A stretch of DNA of 64,000 nucleotides, from NCBI GenBank assembly GCA_030653035.1, contig JAUSAB010000072.1, positions 23,099-87,098 on the forward strand. Reading direction: 5' to 3'. The DNA comes from Desulfocapsaceae bacterium (GTDB lineage: Bacteria; Desulfobacterota; Desulfobulbia; Desulfobulbales; Desulfocapsaceae). The notes below the pieces were generated by a model that was given only the letters and a program-made list of their open reading frames with translations, had not been told where the DNA came from and searched no databases. Of this stretch, positions 1-8,692 are shown one piece after another. Every line of letters begins with the position of its first letter. The first letter of the stretch is position 1. The translations under genes were made by a program, and so were the position numbers.

Positions 1-878
1 AAGGCCCGATAACCAAAACCGAGCCCCTCACGCATCTGTCGGCCTACTTTTTTCTCAAGCTCCAAAGGGCTGAGTTCAAGCTCATCATGGCCTGCTGCCG
101 CCAGCTTGTACTCCTGCATAACCTGCGCCCGAACCAGGCGGAATCGTTTTGCTAAATCATCCAGACCAGCGGCAATGCCATTGATACAGCGAGGACAAAT
201 GAGCCTATCCTGAAAGATCTCTGTTATTTTTGTCCCTTTATCAAGGATCTGCTGATAGATTTCCCTATCCTCGTCGGAGCCATCAGCACAACTAAGAAAA
301 CTCTGCCGCAACCGCTCTCTCTCTAGTTCAAGCTCTGTGGCCCGTGCAACCCGGTCAATAAACTCGTCATGTGCCTGGGCAAGAATATCATTCTGATCAT
401 CAGGGATCCCCTTTAATGCCTGAAAGATCTTTACCCGACCAGCCTGCAGCTCCTTCGCCACTGTCTGCAGAACGGGAATAGCCAGAGGAGTAGCCAACAC
501 CGCCCGTTGGACACGATACAACCCTTCCTCCATCATCCGCGCCAGCTCCAGCTCTTCTTCGTGGCTAAGCAGGGTCATGGTGCCCATCTCCCGCAAATAG
601 ATATTCATGGGATCAACGGTATGACCACTCTGCCCAGACGAACACCCGGCAAGATGACACCCCTCGTCTTCGTCCAGATCTACCGAGAAATCATCAATGC
701 CATCATCGTTTTTCGCCACAACTCCTTGCAGCCCTTCCACCCATTCACCAGAAAGCGAATGCTTTTCCAGAACAAAACCACCGGTGATTTCTGCAAGATC
801 AAAGGCATCATCTTCAAGCAGATTGTCCCCATTTATAACTCCAGGCTCGTGCTTCTCAAAATCTTCATCCCCATCCAT
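1..878 (-). CDS. rpoD: RNA polymerase sigma-70 factor RpoD, N-terminal part (cut by window edge)
   Basis: Primary sigma factor. The frame stays open from the ATG at 878 to the left edge (292 codons). The start is preceded by a strong Shine-Dalgarno GGGAGGGGG. Residues about 86-105 read TVDPMNIYLREMGTMTLLSH, the conserved sigma-70 region 1.2 motif (YxREMGT). The following helical part fits the non-conserved spacer region before region 2, which lies outside the window. The N-terminus is short and acidic (MDGDEDFEKHEP) and I cannot recognise a normal region 1.1 fold in it. It follows dnaG on the same strand, the classic macromolecular-synthesis order dnaG-rpoD. A promoter of its own is visible at 972-999. 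Confidence 0.9.
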   Translation of the reverse strand, partial: MDGDEDFEKHEPGVINGDNLLEDDAFDLAEITGGFVLEKHSLSGEWVEGLQGVVAKNDDGIDDFSVDLDEDEGCHLAGCSSGQSGHTVDPMNIYLREMGTMTLLSHEEELELARMMEEGLYRVQRAVLATPLAIPVLQTVAKELQAGRVKIFQALKGIPDDQNDILAQAHDEFIDRVARATELELERERLRQSFLSCADGSDEDREIYQQILDKGTKITEIFQDRLICPRCINGIAAGLDDLAKRFRLVRAQVMQEYKLAAAGHDELELSPLELEKKVGRQMREGLGFGYRA

Positions 879-971
879 AAATCCCCCTCCCGAGATTCCA
901 CGCCCTTATGTCAAGGAAAAAACAGAACATCCCTTCTCTTGCAACAAAATCACATAGTTCTCAGCTAAAGC

Positions 972-999
972 ACTATAGCAAGAAAAAATTATAAATCAA
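972..999 (-). promoter_or_regulatory. Predicted sigma-70 promoter of rpoD
   Basis: On the minus strand, TTGATT (999-994) is followed after 16 bases by TATAGT (977-972), inside the 189-base AT-rich gap between dnaG and rpoD. Transcription would start near 965, about 90 bases upstream of the rpoD ATG. This lets rpoD be expressed apart from dnaG. Sequence match only. Confidence 0.5.
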
Positions 1000-1067
1000 T
1001 AAGTTATTGAAAAGAGGAACACTTAAACTGCACCCTCTCAACTTATTATTGGCAAACGCACAAACAA

Positions 1068-2933
1068 TTACTCCAGGGCCCGTAACTCTTTATCAATTTT
1101 CTGCTTTTCCAGAAGCAATTGCATCACGGCCTCATGCTCGTCCCGTGGCACATTTTCTATCTCCACTGTCAACTTACGATCCCTCTCCTTCAACTCCTCT
1201 TTTTTCAGCCAGAGCAACAACTCGGCCAGCTCTTCTTCAGTCCCTGAATAATGGCCGTTCTCAGAAGAAGCAGGTGAGGCGGCCAACAAGATCTCTGCGA
1301 CCAAGGCACGTTCTTCTCCTTCGGGCAAGGCAGCAAGCAGCTCCTCAGGTTCAAACTCCCGACCCTTGGCATGCAGGGCCGCAAGCTGCAGAAACAAGAC
1401 CTCTCCTACGCTGAAAGCCAACCTTTGTCTCAAGCCCGCCTGTTCCAGCCTCAAAAAATGGACAGGATAGAGCACCATATGAGCGACCAGACGTTTCTGG
1501 GCACCATTGAGCCTGACTCGTTCTTTTCCTTCATGGGCAAAACGGTTCGGTTCTCTTTTTTGAGTGCTCGAAGAGTATTGCTGCTCCAGAGATCGCCTCG
1601 ACGCAGGAGTACCCGCAGGCGAAACTACCGGGGAATGGTCCGCGAGAAGCTCGCTCAACTGCTGGGCCGGTATCCCCAGTTTCTCACTGAAATGCGCAAT
1701 CACCACCGAACGCTGCAACGGGGATGCGGCCGCCTGCACCAGGGGCCGCAACTCTTCCACGATCTTCCTTTTTCCATCCAGGGTAAGCCCGTGCTCTTCG
1801 ATCAGTTTGGCCAGCGCGAACTCGGCAAGCGGGGTCGCACCATCCAGCAATCGCTCCAACTGCTCCAGACCCTTTTCACGGATAAAGGTGTCAGGGTCAT
1901 GCCCAGAAGGCAGCAATGCCACTTTGGCGCTCATCTGCTCGGCCAGAAAAAGGGGGACCGCCCGGATCGCAGCCTTGACCCCAGCCGTATCCCCATCAAA
2001 AAGGAGGATCGCGTTTTCCGCGTAATGACGCAACAGCTTCAACTGGGGCCGGGTCAAGGCAGTTCCGAGCGGCGCGACCACATTGGGACAACCATGAACC
2101 ACCAACGAGACCAGGTCAAAATTCCCTTCCACCAGCACCACCCGCTGCCGGGAACGGATCTCGCCAGCCTGCTGAAAAAGCCCCAGCAACAGGCGGCTCT
2201 TGTCAAAGACCGGACTCTCCGGGGAGTTCATATACTTGGGCTGACCGTCCCCGACAATGCGTCCGCCAAAACCGCTGATCCTCCCCTTAGGATCAAAGAT
2301 AGGAAAGAGGATCCGATCACGGAAACGATCATAGGTGCCACCCTTGTCATTTCTCACCAAGAGACCCACCGCCTCGGCCGCCGCGCTCTCCTCTCCCTGC
2401 AACCCGGCGCCAAGGAAATTCCAGCCGACGGTTTCAACGGCAGGCGCATACCCTAACTGAAATTTCTCTTGAATTGCCAAGGGAATGCCGCGCCGTTCCA
2501 GATACGCCCGCGCTCCCGCCGCGCCTTTGCCCTGCAACAGATAATCCCTGAACAGGCGGGCCGCCTTTTCGTTGATGGCATACATCGCCTTGCGCAGATG
2601 CTCCTTCTCCTGTTCTGCCTGCGAATACTGCTTTTCAGGAAGCTCAATCTGATATCGTTTGGCCAGAGTCTGAAGGGCGGTGGGGAAATCCAGGTTGTGA
2701 TATTTCATCATGAACGAGAAGACATCACCTGACTCGCCACAACCAAAACAGTGATAAAACTGCTGTCCCGGATGCACTGAAAAAGAAGGTGTCTTCTCGC
2801 CATGAAACGGACAACGCCCCAGAAACCGCGCCCCCGCTCTTTTCAGGTCAACATATTCTCCTATGATCTGGACGATATCAGCCTGTTCCTTAACCTGGGC
2901 TGTTACTGAATCGCGATTTTCCGAATATCTCAT
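1068..2933 (-). CDS. dnaG: DNA primase DnaG
   Basis: Makes RNA primers at the replication fork and works with the replicative helicase. The N-terminal CHC2-type zinc finger is visible as CPFHGEKTPSF followed by HCFGCGESGDVF (residues about 40-75). The TOPRIM core follows, with VVLVEGNFDLVSL (catalytic Glu) and LLFDGDTAGVKAA (DxD). The C-terminal part fits the helicase-interacting domain. At about 621 residues it has the usual length. The ATG at 2933 is preferred; a TTG three codons upstream (2942) is possible. No Shine-Dalgarno is visible, and the promoter lies so close that the mRNA may be leaderless. rpoD follows downstream. Confidence 0.95.
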   Translation of the reverse strand: MRYSENRDSVTAQVKEQADIVQIIGEYVDLKRAGARFLGRCPFHGEKTPSFSVHPGQQFYHCFGCGESGDVFSFMMKYHNLDFPTALQTLAKRYQIELPEKQYSQAEQEKEHLRKAMYAINEKAARLFRDYLLQGKGAAGARAYLERRGIPLAIQEKFQLGYAPAVETVGWNFLGAGLQGEESAAAEAVGLLVRNDKGGTYDRFRDRILFPIFDPKGRISGFGGRIVGDGQPKYMNSPESPVFDKSRLLLGLFQQAGEIRSRQRVVLVEGNFDLVSLVVHGCPNVVAPLGTALTRPQLKLLRHYAENAILLFDGDTAGVKAAIRAVPLFLAEQMSAKVALLPSGHDPDTFIREKGLEQLERLLDGATPLAEFALAKLIEEHGLTLDGKRKIVEELRPLVQAAASPLQRSVVIAHFSEKLGIPAQQLSELLADHSPVVSPAGTPASRRSLEQQYSSSTQKREPNRFAHEGKERVRLNGAQKRLVAHMVLYPVHFLRLEQAGLRQRLAFSVGEVLFLQLAALHAKGREFEPEELLAALPEGEERALVAEILLAASPASSENGHYSGTEEELAELLLWLKKEELKERDRKLTVEIENVPRDEHEAVMQLLLEKQKIDKELRALE

Positions 2934-2941
2934 AGTGACCA

Positions 2942-2970
2942 ATAGTGACTTACTGCTGAACTTCTGTCAA
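2942..2970 (-). promoter_or_regulatory. Predicted dnaG promoter very close to the start codon
   Basis: A perfect -35 TTGACA (2970-2965) is followed after 17 bases by CACTAT (2947-2942), a weak -10. The expected start point falls at about 2935, within a few bases of the ATG at 2933. If it is used, the transcript would have almost no leader. The match is asymmetric (good -35, poor -10), so this is tentative. Confidence 0.35.
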
Positions 2971-3012
2971 AAAAACAAGAAATTCAGACACCCGTTATTA
3001 TAAGGATGGAAC

Positions 3013-3131
3013 CGTAGATGGGCAGGTAAGCGAAGCGTGCCCATCATGTCTGTATCGAGCCAAGGAGTTGATGGGCACGGCCTGTCAGCCTTCGGAGTCT
3101 CCACTTCGTTCCGCTTGCCTGCCCATCCTAC
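3013..3131. repeat. Palindromic intergenic repeat (REP/MITE-like)
   Basis: A roughly 119-base element with nested inverted repeats. The outer arms begin GTAGATGGGCAGGTAAGCG on the left and, reverse-complemented, GTAGGATGGGCAGGCAAGCG on the right. Inner 11-base arms are CGTGCCCATCA (3035-3045) and TGATGGGCACG (3069-3079). It sits between the lipoprotein gene and dnaG and shows no coding capacity. Elements of this GTAGGATGGGC type are common dispersed repeats in Proteobacteria; no second copy was seen in this window. Confidence 0.6.
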
Positions 3132-3206
3132 ATTTACTCTACCAATAGCTTCGGCCATGAGTTGTGGGTGTTAGCCCACGTTAGATTAAAGTAGTTGAAA
3201 CAATCA

Positions 3207-3791
3207 TTATCCAGATTTGATCCGAGCCTGCCGCGCCTTCTCCGGTTCTCCCTGTTCCAGATAGGCCTTTTCCATCAACAGCCAGTTTTGCTGGATCAAG
3301 TCATAATCCTTACCGGCCAGACTGTTTGACTTGATACAGAACTGGACGGCCTGACCATAATCCTTCTGCTCAAACTTCACCTGGGCCATCTCATGCCACA
3401 GCCGGGCATTCCGGGGCTCCACCCGCAGGGCCCGTTCCAAGGTCATTTCGGCCTGACTGAACTGACCAGTCCGCACGTTTTGCCGGGCACTGGCAAGCAA
3501 AGTAGCCGCAGCCTTTCCTTCCTCCGGCACGGGCACGGATTCCCGGCTGACACTGGGTCCAGGCTCAGGAGCTGGAGACGGAACGGGAGTGGGAGCAGAA
3601 AGGGGAGGGGGTGACGGAACAGGGAGCGGGACGGGGACTGGTCCGGCCGACAGATCAACTGGATGCTTTACCGAACATCCAGGCAAACACAGATTCAACA
3701 CCACAAGTAAGCTAACAGTACCGGCCATATGCCGAAAACGTCCATCGCCTGTTATCTTCATCAGCTTTTTACCTTCTTTCCTGATCATCAA
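3207..3791 (-). CDS. TPR lipoprotein coupled to PBP1b, candidate LpoP-like activator
   Basis: Predicted lipoprotein of 194 residues. A signal peptide ends in the lipobox LPGC. Next comes a long Pro/Ser/Val linker (about residues 45-90) rich in PVP and SPAP repeats, then tetratricopeptide-like helices (FSQAEMTLERALRVEPRNA). The ATG at 3791 overlaps the PBP1b stop as ATGA, implying translational coupling. An internal ATG at 3761 with AAGG upstream would give a more typical 29-residue signal peptide and may be the real start. Known outer-membrane activators of class A PBPs (LpoA, LpoB, and the TPR-containing LpoP of Pseudomonas) have the same lipobox / disordered linker / folded domain plan. The activator role is inference from architecture and position. 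Confidence 0.75.
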   Translation of the reverse strand: MMIRKEGKKLMKITGDGRFRHMAGTVSLLVVLNLCLPGCSVKHPVDLSAGPVPVPLPVPSPPPLSAPTPVPSPAPEPGPSVSRESVPVPEEGKAAATLLASARQNVRTGQFSQAEMTLERALRVEPRNARLWHEMAQVKFEQKDYGQAVQFCIKSNSLAGKDYDLIQQNWLLMEKAYLEQGEPEKARQARIKSG

Positions 3792-6121
3792 TGAAACCAG
3801 CCACGGATCGTATTCAAGACCTCAGGAACACGACTCTCCAGAGTGTCGGATGACGGACGGTGGGCACCTTCGGGCACAGTTCCCGCGACAAATGGCAACT
3901 TCACATTCTCACGGGACTCACCACCAAGGGGGCTATAAACGCCCGCATCAATCCTGGCCCATTCAATCCCCTCCGGTTCCGTAAGCTCCAGCAGCTGAGG
4001 ATGCAGAGACTGCATGATCTTTCCCCACACTACCAGAGCGCCACTGGCACCCGTAAACGAGGTCGGCTTGTTATCGTCATGGCCAATCCAGACTACCGCC
4101 AGCCGGTCACCGGTAAAACCGGCAAACCAGCTATCCCGCATCTCATCGGTCGTTCCTGTTTTCCCGGCAGCCTGCACCGTCTCCGGGATATAGTTCAAAA
4201 GCCCTCTGGCGGTGCCATTGGTTATCACCCGCTGTAAGGCGGTATTGAGCAGAAAAACAGTTTCAGGTGGAAAACGCTGTTCCACGGACAACCCAAAACG
4301 CTGCACTACCTTGTTATCGACTGTCAGCACGCTGCCAATGACCCGCTGCGGCTGATAAAAACCACCCGTGGCAAAGACCTGATACATCCGGGCCACTTCC
4401 AGAGGCGACAGGGCCGCCGTTCCCAGCAGAAAGGAAGGGTAGGGCTGAAAGTCTTTAGCTATTCCCATCCGCTTTACATTATCCACCACCTTTTCCACCC
4501 CGACATCCATTCCGATTCTGATTGTGGCCAGGTTATACGAATGGGCCAGCGCCTCATGAAAGGGCACCAGGCCATGTTCTTTCTTATCATAATTGGCCGG
4601 CCGCCAGTCCTTGGTGCCGGCAGCGGTGATGGTCAAGGCAGTATCCTGCACCGGGGTTGCCAGGGTATAGCCATTGGCCAGGGCCGTCAAATAAACAATC
4701 GGTTTGATAAGCGAGCCGATCGGGCGCTCGGCGTCAAGGGCCCGGTTAAAGCCCGACTGCGAGGCGTCGCGGCCACCAGCCATTGCCAGGATCTCCCCGC
4801 CCTCTCTGCTGCTGACAATCACCGCCCCTTCAAGCCCACTGGTGCCGGTACGTTTCTCCAGGACTGACAGCGTTTCTCCCAGATACTTTTCCACCCGCAT
4901 CTGCACCTGAGGATCAAGGGTGGTCAGGATCTTCAGACCATTAGAGACAAGATCCTCCTCACGATAGTCCTCCTTCAACTGGCGACGCACCAGATCGAGA
5001 AAGGCGGGATAGCGGTTAAACCCGCTCTGCACCATCCCGGTCTTCTCCAGCTTGGCAGTCTTGGCAGTGGCATAGGCCTCCTCTGAGATCACCCCTTCGG
5101 AACGCATCAGATCAAGCACTACCTGCCGCCGTTGCAGACAGCGTTCCGGAAACCGGCGCAGGTCGTAATAAGAGGGCCCTTTGATCATCCCCACCATCAT
5201 GGCCACCTGGGCGGCAGAAAGGTCCTTCAACTCCCGCCGGAAATAAAACTGACTGGCCAGGCCAAAACCATGGACCGCCCGTCCCCGGTCCTGGCCAAGA
5301 AAGATCTCATTGGCATAGGCGGTCAGGATCTCGTCCTTGTTGTAATGGATCTCCAGCAGCAGGGCCATGATCAGCTCGTTAAGCTTGCGCTGCAGGGTGC
5401 GTTCGTTATTGAGAAAGAAATTCTTCACCAGTTGCTGGGTCAAGCTGCTGCCGCCCTGAACCATCTTGCCGGCACGGATATTGGCCAGCATCGCCCGCAG
5501 GATTCCCAGCGGATCAACACCGACATGGCGATAAAAACGTTGATCTTCGACGGCCAGAAGGGTTTTGACCAGCAGATCAGGAAGCTCTTCCCGTTTAAAC
5601 ACAATCCGGTCTTCGTTTTCCAGGGGATGAAAGCTGCCGATCCGGGCCGGATCAATCCGGGCCAGGGCAATATCGGCACCCGTATCGGAATGGGTGATCT
5701 TCCTGACCACCGAACCGGCAAACTCCACCGTAATCCGGGCCGACTTTTCCACACCATCAGGAAAGGCAAAATCCCTGGTCACCAGATGCATGACGTTGCC
5801 GGCAAGGTCATAGCCGCCCGGATCTTTCGCCGCCTTATCCTGACGATAGCCGGCCAGCTGCAACTCATCATCAAGCATCCCGACCGACAAAGGCAGGTCG
5901 GGATACAATTCCAGAGGACGGGCGTACACCACGGCCGGCAAGGCCCAGCGTTTGCCGTCAAATTTCTGGCGGATCACCTTGTCCAGATAGGTGACATAGA
6001 CGCCAAAAGCAACACAAACAAGGAGCACAAGCGGCACCGCAATCGCAAACACCGTCCACCCCCGCGGCCTGCGGCTCCTGAACCCCGTCTTTGGGGGGAT
6101 TATCTTTTTTCTCTCAGACAA
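3788..6121 (-). CDS. mrcB: Class A penicillin-binding protein 1b (glycosyltransferase/transpeptidase)
   Basis: Bifunctional peptidoglycan synthase of 777 residues, anchored in the inner membrane by one helix (about residues 20-45, FAIAVPLVLLVCVAFGVYVTY). A UB2H-like region follows. The GT51 domain carries VEDQRFYRHVGVD with catalytic Glu192 and the GGSSLTQQLVKN motif. The transpeptidase domain has the SxxK motif IGSLIKP (Ser470, Lys473), SYN (HSYNLATIRI) and KTGTT. All key residues of both activities are present. The downstream lipoprotein gene overlaps by 4 bases. Regulation is not visible; the upstream 363 bases hold no clear gene. Confidence 0.93.
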   Translation of the reverse strand: MSERKKIIPPKTGFRSRRPRGWTVFAIAVPLVLLVCVAFGVYVTYLDKVIRQKFDGKRWALPAVVYARPLELYPDLPLSVGMLDDELQLAGYRQDKAAKDPGGYDLAGNVMHLVTRDFAFPDGVEKSARITVEFAGSVVRKITHSDTGADIALARIDPARIGSFHPLENEDRIVFKREELPDLLVKTLLAVEDQRFYRHVGVDPLGILRAMLANIRAGKMVQGGSSLTQQLVKNFFLNNERTLQRKLNELIMALLLEIHYNKDEILTAYANEIFLGQDRGRAVHGFGLASQFYFRRELKDLSAAQVAMMVGMIKGPSYYDLRRFPERCLQRRQVVLDLMRSEGVISEEAYATAKTAKLEKTGMVQSGFNRYPAFLDLVRRQLKEDYREEDLVSNGLKILTTLDPQVQMRVEKYLGETLSVLEKRTGTSGLEGAVIVSSREGGEILAMAGGRDASQSGFNRALDAERPIGSLIKPIVYLTALANGYTLATPVQDTALTITAAGTKDWRPANYDKKEHGLVPFHEALAHSYNLATIRIGMDVGVEKVVDNVKRMGIAKDFQPYPSFLLGTAALSPLEVARMYQVFATGGFYQPQRVIGSVLTVDNKVVQRFGLSVEQRFPPETVFLLNTALQRVITNGTARGLLNYIPETVQAAGKTGTTDEMRDSWFAGFTGDRLAVVWIGHDDNKPTSFTGASGALVVWGKIMQSLHPQLLELTEPEGIEWARIDAGVYSPLGGESRENVKLPFVAGTVPEGAHRPSSDTLESRVPEVLNTIRGWFH

Positions 6122-6484
6122 AATTCAAAGTACCACTCAATAGAAAAAACCAGAAAGCTCTGCACCTACTACTGGATAGGCAGATACGGCAACATAGCAG
6201 ATTCATGAACCAGAGATTGAAATTCGATTGAAATTTCAGTTTATTATTTATTTTGACTTTCCATCTTCCACCCCATAATATCGTTAGATACGGAAAACAA
6301 CAACCAGAGAAAATACAATCAGCGAATAGACTAAAAATTGGTTTTCTCACATCTCAAAATAAATGGGGAAATAAGCAGGAAATCCATTCACCCATAGCAC
6401 AATTATACATTTAACAATCTGAAACAGGTTATCGTCCAGAATGTTAAATGAGAGAATTTTGACAAGAGTAAAGATTTGACCCCC
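6122..6484. other. Gene-poor AT-rich intergenic stretch
   Basis: This 363-base stretch lies between PBP1b and a transposase relic. It is AT-rich and holds no reading frame with recognisable content. The PBP1b promoter should lie here, but no convincing -35/-10 pair stands out. I see no repeat or RNA structure that I would defend. Confidence 0.5.
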
Positions 6485-6808
6485 TTATTTCTCGTGGGGA
6501 ATATTGCGAAACTTTAAATATGAAGAACGTCCCATTTTCGTCCCGTGAACAGGGCAATTGACCCGGCGCGGTGCATAGCGGAAATAGGCTTTGAACGACC
6601 AGATCGGCAGATATTCAAACAGACGCAGCGGCTGCCGGTCATACACGCTGCACCGCTTACCGCATGCGGGGCAGATCGGCCGACTATTGCTGCGTGGCTC
6701 GATATCAATGACCAAGGCTTCAATGCCGCCAATAATTTCAACGCAGATGGAACCGTAAACGAACGACTTGAACCGTTCGACCTTATTGAGTAAAGTTTTA
6801 ATCAGCAT
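6485..6808 (-). pseudogene. ISL3-family transposase, N-terminal fragment
   Basis: About 100 residues match the N-terminal zinc-ribbon part of ISL3-type transposases: RPICPACGKRCSVYDRQPLRLFEYLP followed at a distance by NCPVHG. The catalytic DDE domain is missing. The coding match stops where a REP-like sequence begins (6538), so the last codons are encoded by the REP. Upstream of the start codon, 12-base inverted repeats GCATTGCCTTTC (6805-6816) and GAAAGGCAATGC (6866-6877) probably mark the element's end. A dead relic. Confidence 0.75.
6509..6538 (-). repeat. REP-like sequence, copy 1
   Basis: The 30 bases here read, on the plus strand, AAACTTTAAATATGAAGAAC then GTCCCATTTT. They nearly match the sequence at 10302-10332 that overlaps the end of the RAYT gene. 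The core GGGACGTTCTT is related to the GGGGACGTCCTT tandem repeat in front of the RAYT. It truncates the ISL3 relic. Confidence 0.65.
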
Positions 6809-6945
6809 TGCCTTTCCTCTGGATTGGATAAGATTGTTTCCGTAAAAACCATCTTAGCTATCCACGAAAGGCAATGCGCTATTTTTTACTGCCATCTACC
6901 CACAGATTCTGCGGTAGAGCCAAACAAAAAGAGATTGGTGGAGTC

Positions 6946-7599
6946 ATGACCTCGGAGGCGGAGAATTTTGTGAGGATCAACCAACTGAAATTCATAGGGA
7001 AAATATTGTCTGTATATGCCCATGAGCTAAATAACCAACTGGGCATTATTAAAGAAGCGTCTGGGCTGATAAAAGATATCGTTGCGCTTAATAAATCGAA
7101 TAATAACCGGCTGCACGAGGAACTCGCCAGGCCACTGCAATCAGTTTATAGCCGTATCGGGGATGCTGCCTTCCTGACAAACACGCTGAGCGTGTTTGGC
7201 CGCGGGATGGAAGAGGAGACAACTTCTCTTAATATCAATAAGACTGTCGGGGAACTCCTCGTGTTAGTAAAAAGGATGGCAGTCCAAAAACGGATCGAAC
7301 TCGTAACGGATTTCCAAGCGGATATTCCGACGATTAACGGCGATCCGTTGATGCTGCAGTTTTTGCTGTTCTGCCTCATGGAAGAGCAACTGATGAGACT
7401 AAAGGCAAAAGGCCGGTTAGTTTTCAGGACTGCCCGCACAGGCAACGTCTTATCGGTCATGATCCTTCCAGAAGGGGAAGTGGAACAAGCAGATGAGATG
7501 CGCACTTTCCCTGAGGAGATGGCGCAGTTAATTGCTAAAGCTCATGGCTTAAGCATAGCAGTCAATGGTCGTGACAGCCGTATCATTTTTAATGTGTAA
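6946..7599 (+). CDS. Histidine-kinase-like phosphotransfer protein with degenerate ATPase
   Basis: A soluble protein of 217 residues with no membrane segment. The dimerisation/phosphoacceptor helix is clear: YAHELNNQLGIIKEASGLI, with His26 in the HELNN motif typical of NtrB-like kinases. The C-terminal half aligns in order with an ATPase domain (NGDPLMLQFLLFCLMEEQ), but the N-box Asn and the glycine-rich G-boxes are not visible. It may only transfer phosphate or act as a scaffold. The ATG at 6946 follows GGTGGAG; an upstream ATG at 6874 lies in transposon sequence. A response regulator gene follows once the inserted IS is removed, so the two were an operon. Confidence 0.7.
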   Translation: MTSEAENFVRINQLKFIGKILSVYAHELNNQLGIIKEASGLIKDIVALNKSNNNRLHEELARPLQSVYSRIGDAAFLTNTLSVFGRGMEEETTSLNINKTVGELLVLVKRMAVQKRIELVTDFQADIPTINGDPLMLQFLLFCLMEEQLMRLKAKGRLVFRTARTGNVLSVMILPEGEVEQADEMRTFPEEMAQLIAKAHGLSIAVNGRDSRIIFNV

Positions 7600-7635
7600 T
7601 GCATGCAGGTTGCTGCAGTAAACTTAATTTTTTAA

Positions 7636-8670
7636 AGTGGGTATGCAGTTTACTCAACCGGCCACAATGTGTAGTATAGGTCCATGGACGGACGATACAC
7701 CCAGTTGCCGGGACTGACTACCCACGAACGTTTCAAGAATTCGATGAGTGGTTTGGTAGCGAAGATAACTGCCTTCAATATATTGTAAAATTCGATGGCC
7801 TAAAGGTTTCCGGTGCCCTGCCTGCGGGGTAGCACCTGAAAATCCATCTCTGATAGGGAGAGGCCTTTTTCTGTGTAGACAATGCAAACGTCAAACTTCT
7901 GTTACCGCCGGGACATTGTTTCACCAAACTCACAAACCACTTCGTACTTGGTTTCTCGCCATGTGGTTCGTTACGAGTCAAAAGCATGGAGCCAGCGCTC
8001 TTGGCTTGAAGAGAGTTCTCGGCCTTGGGAGCTACAACACTGCGTGGGAGTGGCTTCACAAACTGCGTCGAGGGATGGTTCGTGCCGGACGGGACAAGTT
8101 GCAAGGGCCTGTCGAAGTTGATGAAATCTATATAGGTGGTGTTGGAACACAAGTCAGAGGGCGTGGTGCTGAAAGAAAGGTGATTGTTGTGATAGCCGCC
8201 GAAGTCCGGGGAAAAGGGCCTGGCAGAATACGTATGGCTGTAGTGACGGATGTTTCGGCAGAAAGTCTTCATAGCTTCATCTTGGACAACGTTCAAATTG
8301 GTTCTGAAGTTCGGACTGATGGTTGGAGCGGATACAATGGCTTGGATAGCCGAGGATATAGTCATAAAGCCGTCAACATCGCGGCAAGTGGAGATCCTGC
8401 TCATGTCGTCATGCCAATAGTTCATAGGGTGGTTTCTCTCTTCAGTCGCATGTGGATTGGAATTCACCAGGGTGCGATACGGTCATCACATTTGGCATAT
8501 TACCTTGATGAATACATCATTTCGATTCAATCGCCGAAAGTCAAAGGCCCGTGGTTTGCTATTCTATCGCTTGATGGAACAGGTTGTAGATTGCGCCCCG
8601 TCCCCCCGTAAAGCCTTGGTTGGGGGGACAAATACAACATGGTGTGTAGTTGGCAAACTGCATACCCACT
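7636..8670 (+). mobile_element. IS1595-family insertion sequence with intact ends and 8-bp target duplication
   Basis: A 1035-base element. The terminal inverted repeats are exact for at least 16 bases: AGTGGGTATGCAGTTT at 7636 and its reverse complement ending at 8670. The flanking octamer TTTTTTAA is present on both sides (7628-7635 and 8671-8678), a perfect 8-bp target duplication as expected for IS1595. It landed between a kinase-like gene (stop 7599) and its response regulator, just upstream of the regulator's Shine-Dalgarno. Confidence 0.88.
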
Positions 8671-8678
8671 TTTTTTAA
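7680..8678 (+). pseudogene. IS1595 (ISXO2-like) transposase, two frameshifts
   Basis: The DDE transposase is readable only across three frames. The N-terminus (FQEFDEWFGSEDNCLQYIVK) shifts near 7792-7797, at an A-run, into RWPKGFRCPACG, the zinc ribbon whose second pair is LCRQCKRQ. The central part has the ISXO2-type core GPVEVDEIYIGG, RTDGWSGYNGL and HRVVSLF. A second shift near 8512-8522 moves into the native C-terminus FRFNRRKSKARGLLFYRLME. No clear start codon precedes the first frame. With intact ends but a broken gene, the element can move only if a transposase acts in trans. Confidence 0.8.
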
Positions 8679-8692
8679 AAGGGAGGTTTGGT

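Noticed and set aside
507..968. Plus-strand frames over rpoD
   Set aside because: Shadow frames of the rpoD coding sequence, without ribosome sites or family match.
6114..6350. 78-codon minus-strand frame upstream of PBP1b
   Set aside because: Low-complexity AT-rich translation with no ribosome site or recognisable motif.
7780..7800. Programmed frameshift in the IS1595 transposase at the A-run
   Set aside because: A second, unrelated frameshift near 8512 and the lack of a start codon favour simple decay.
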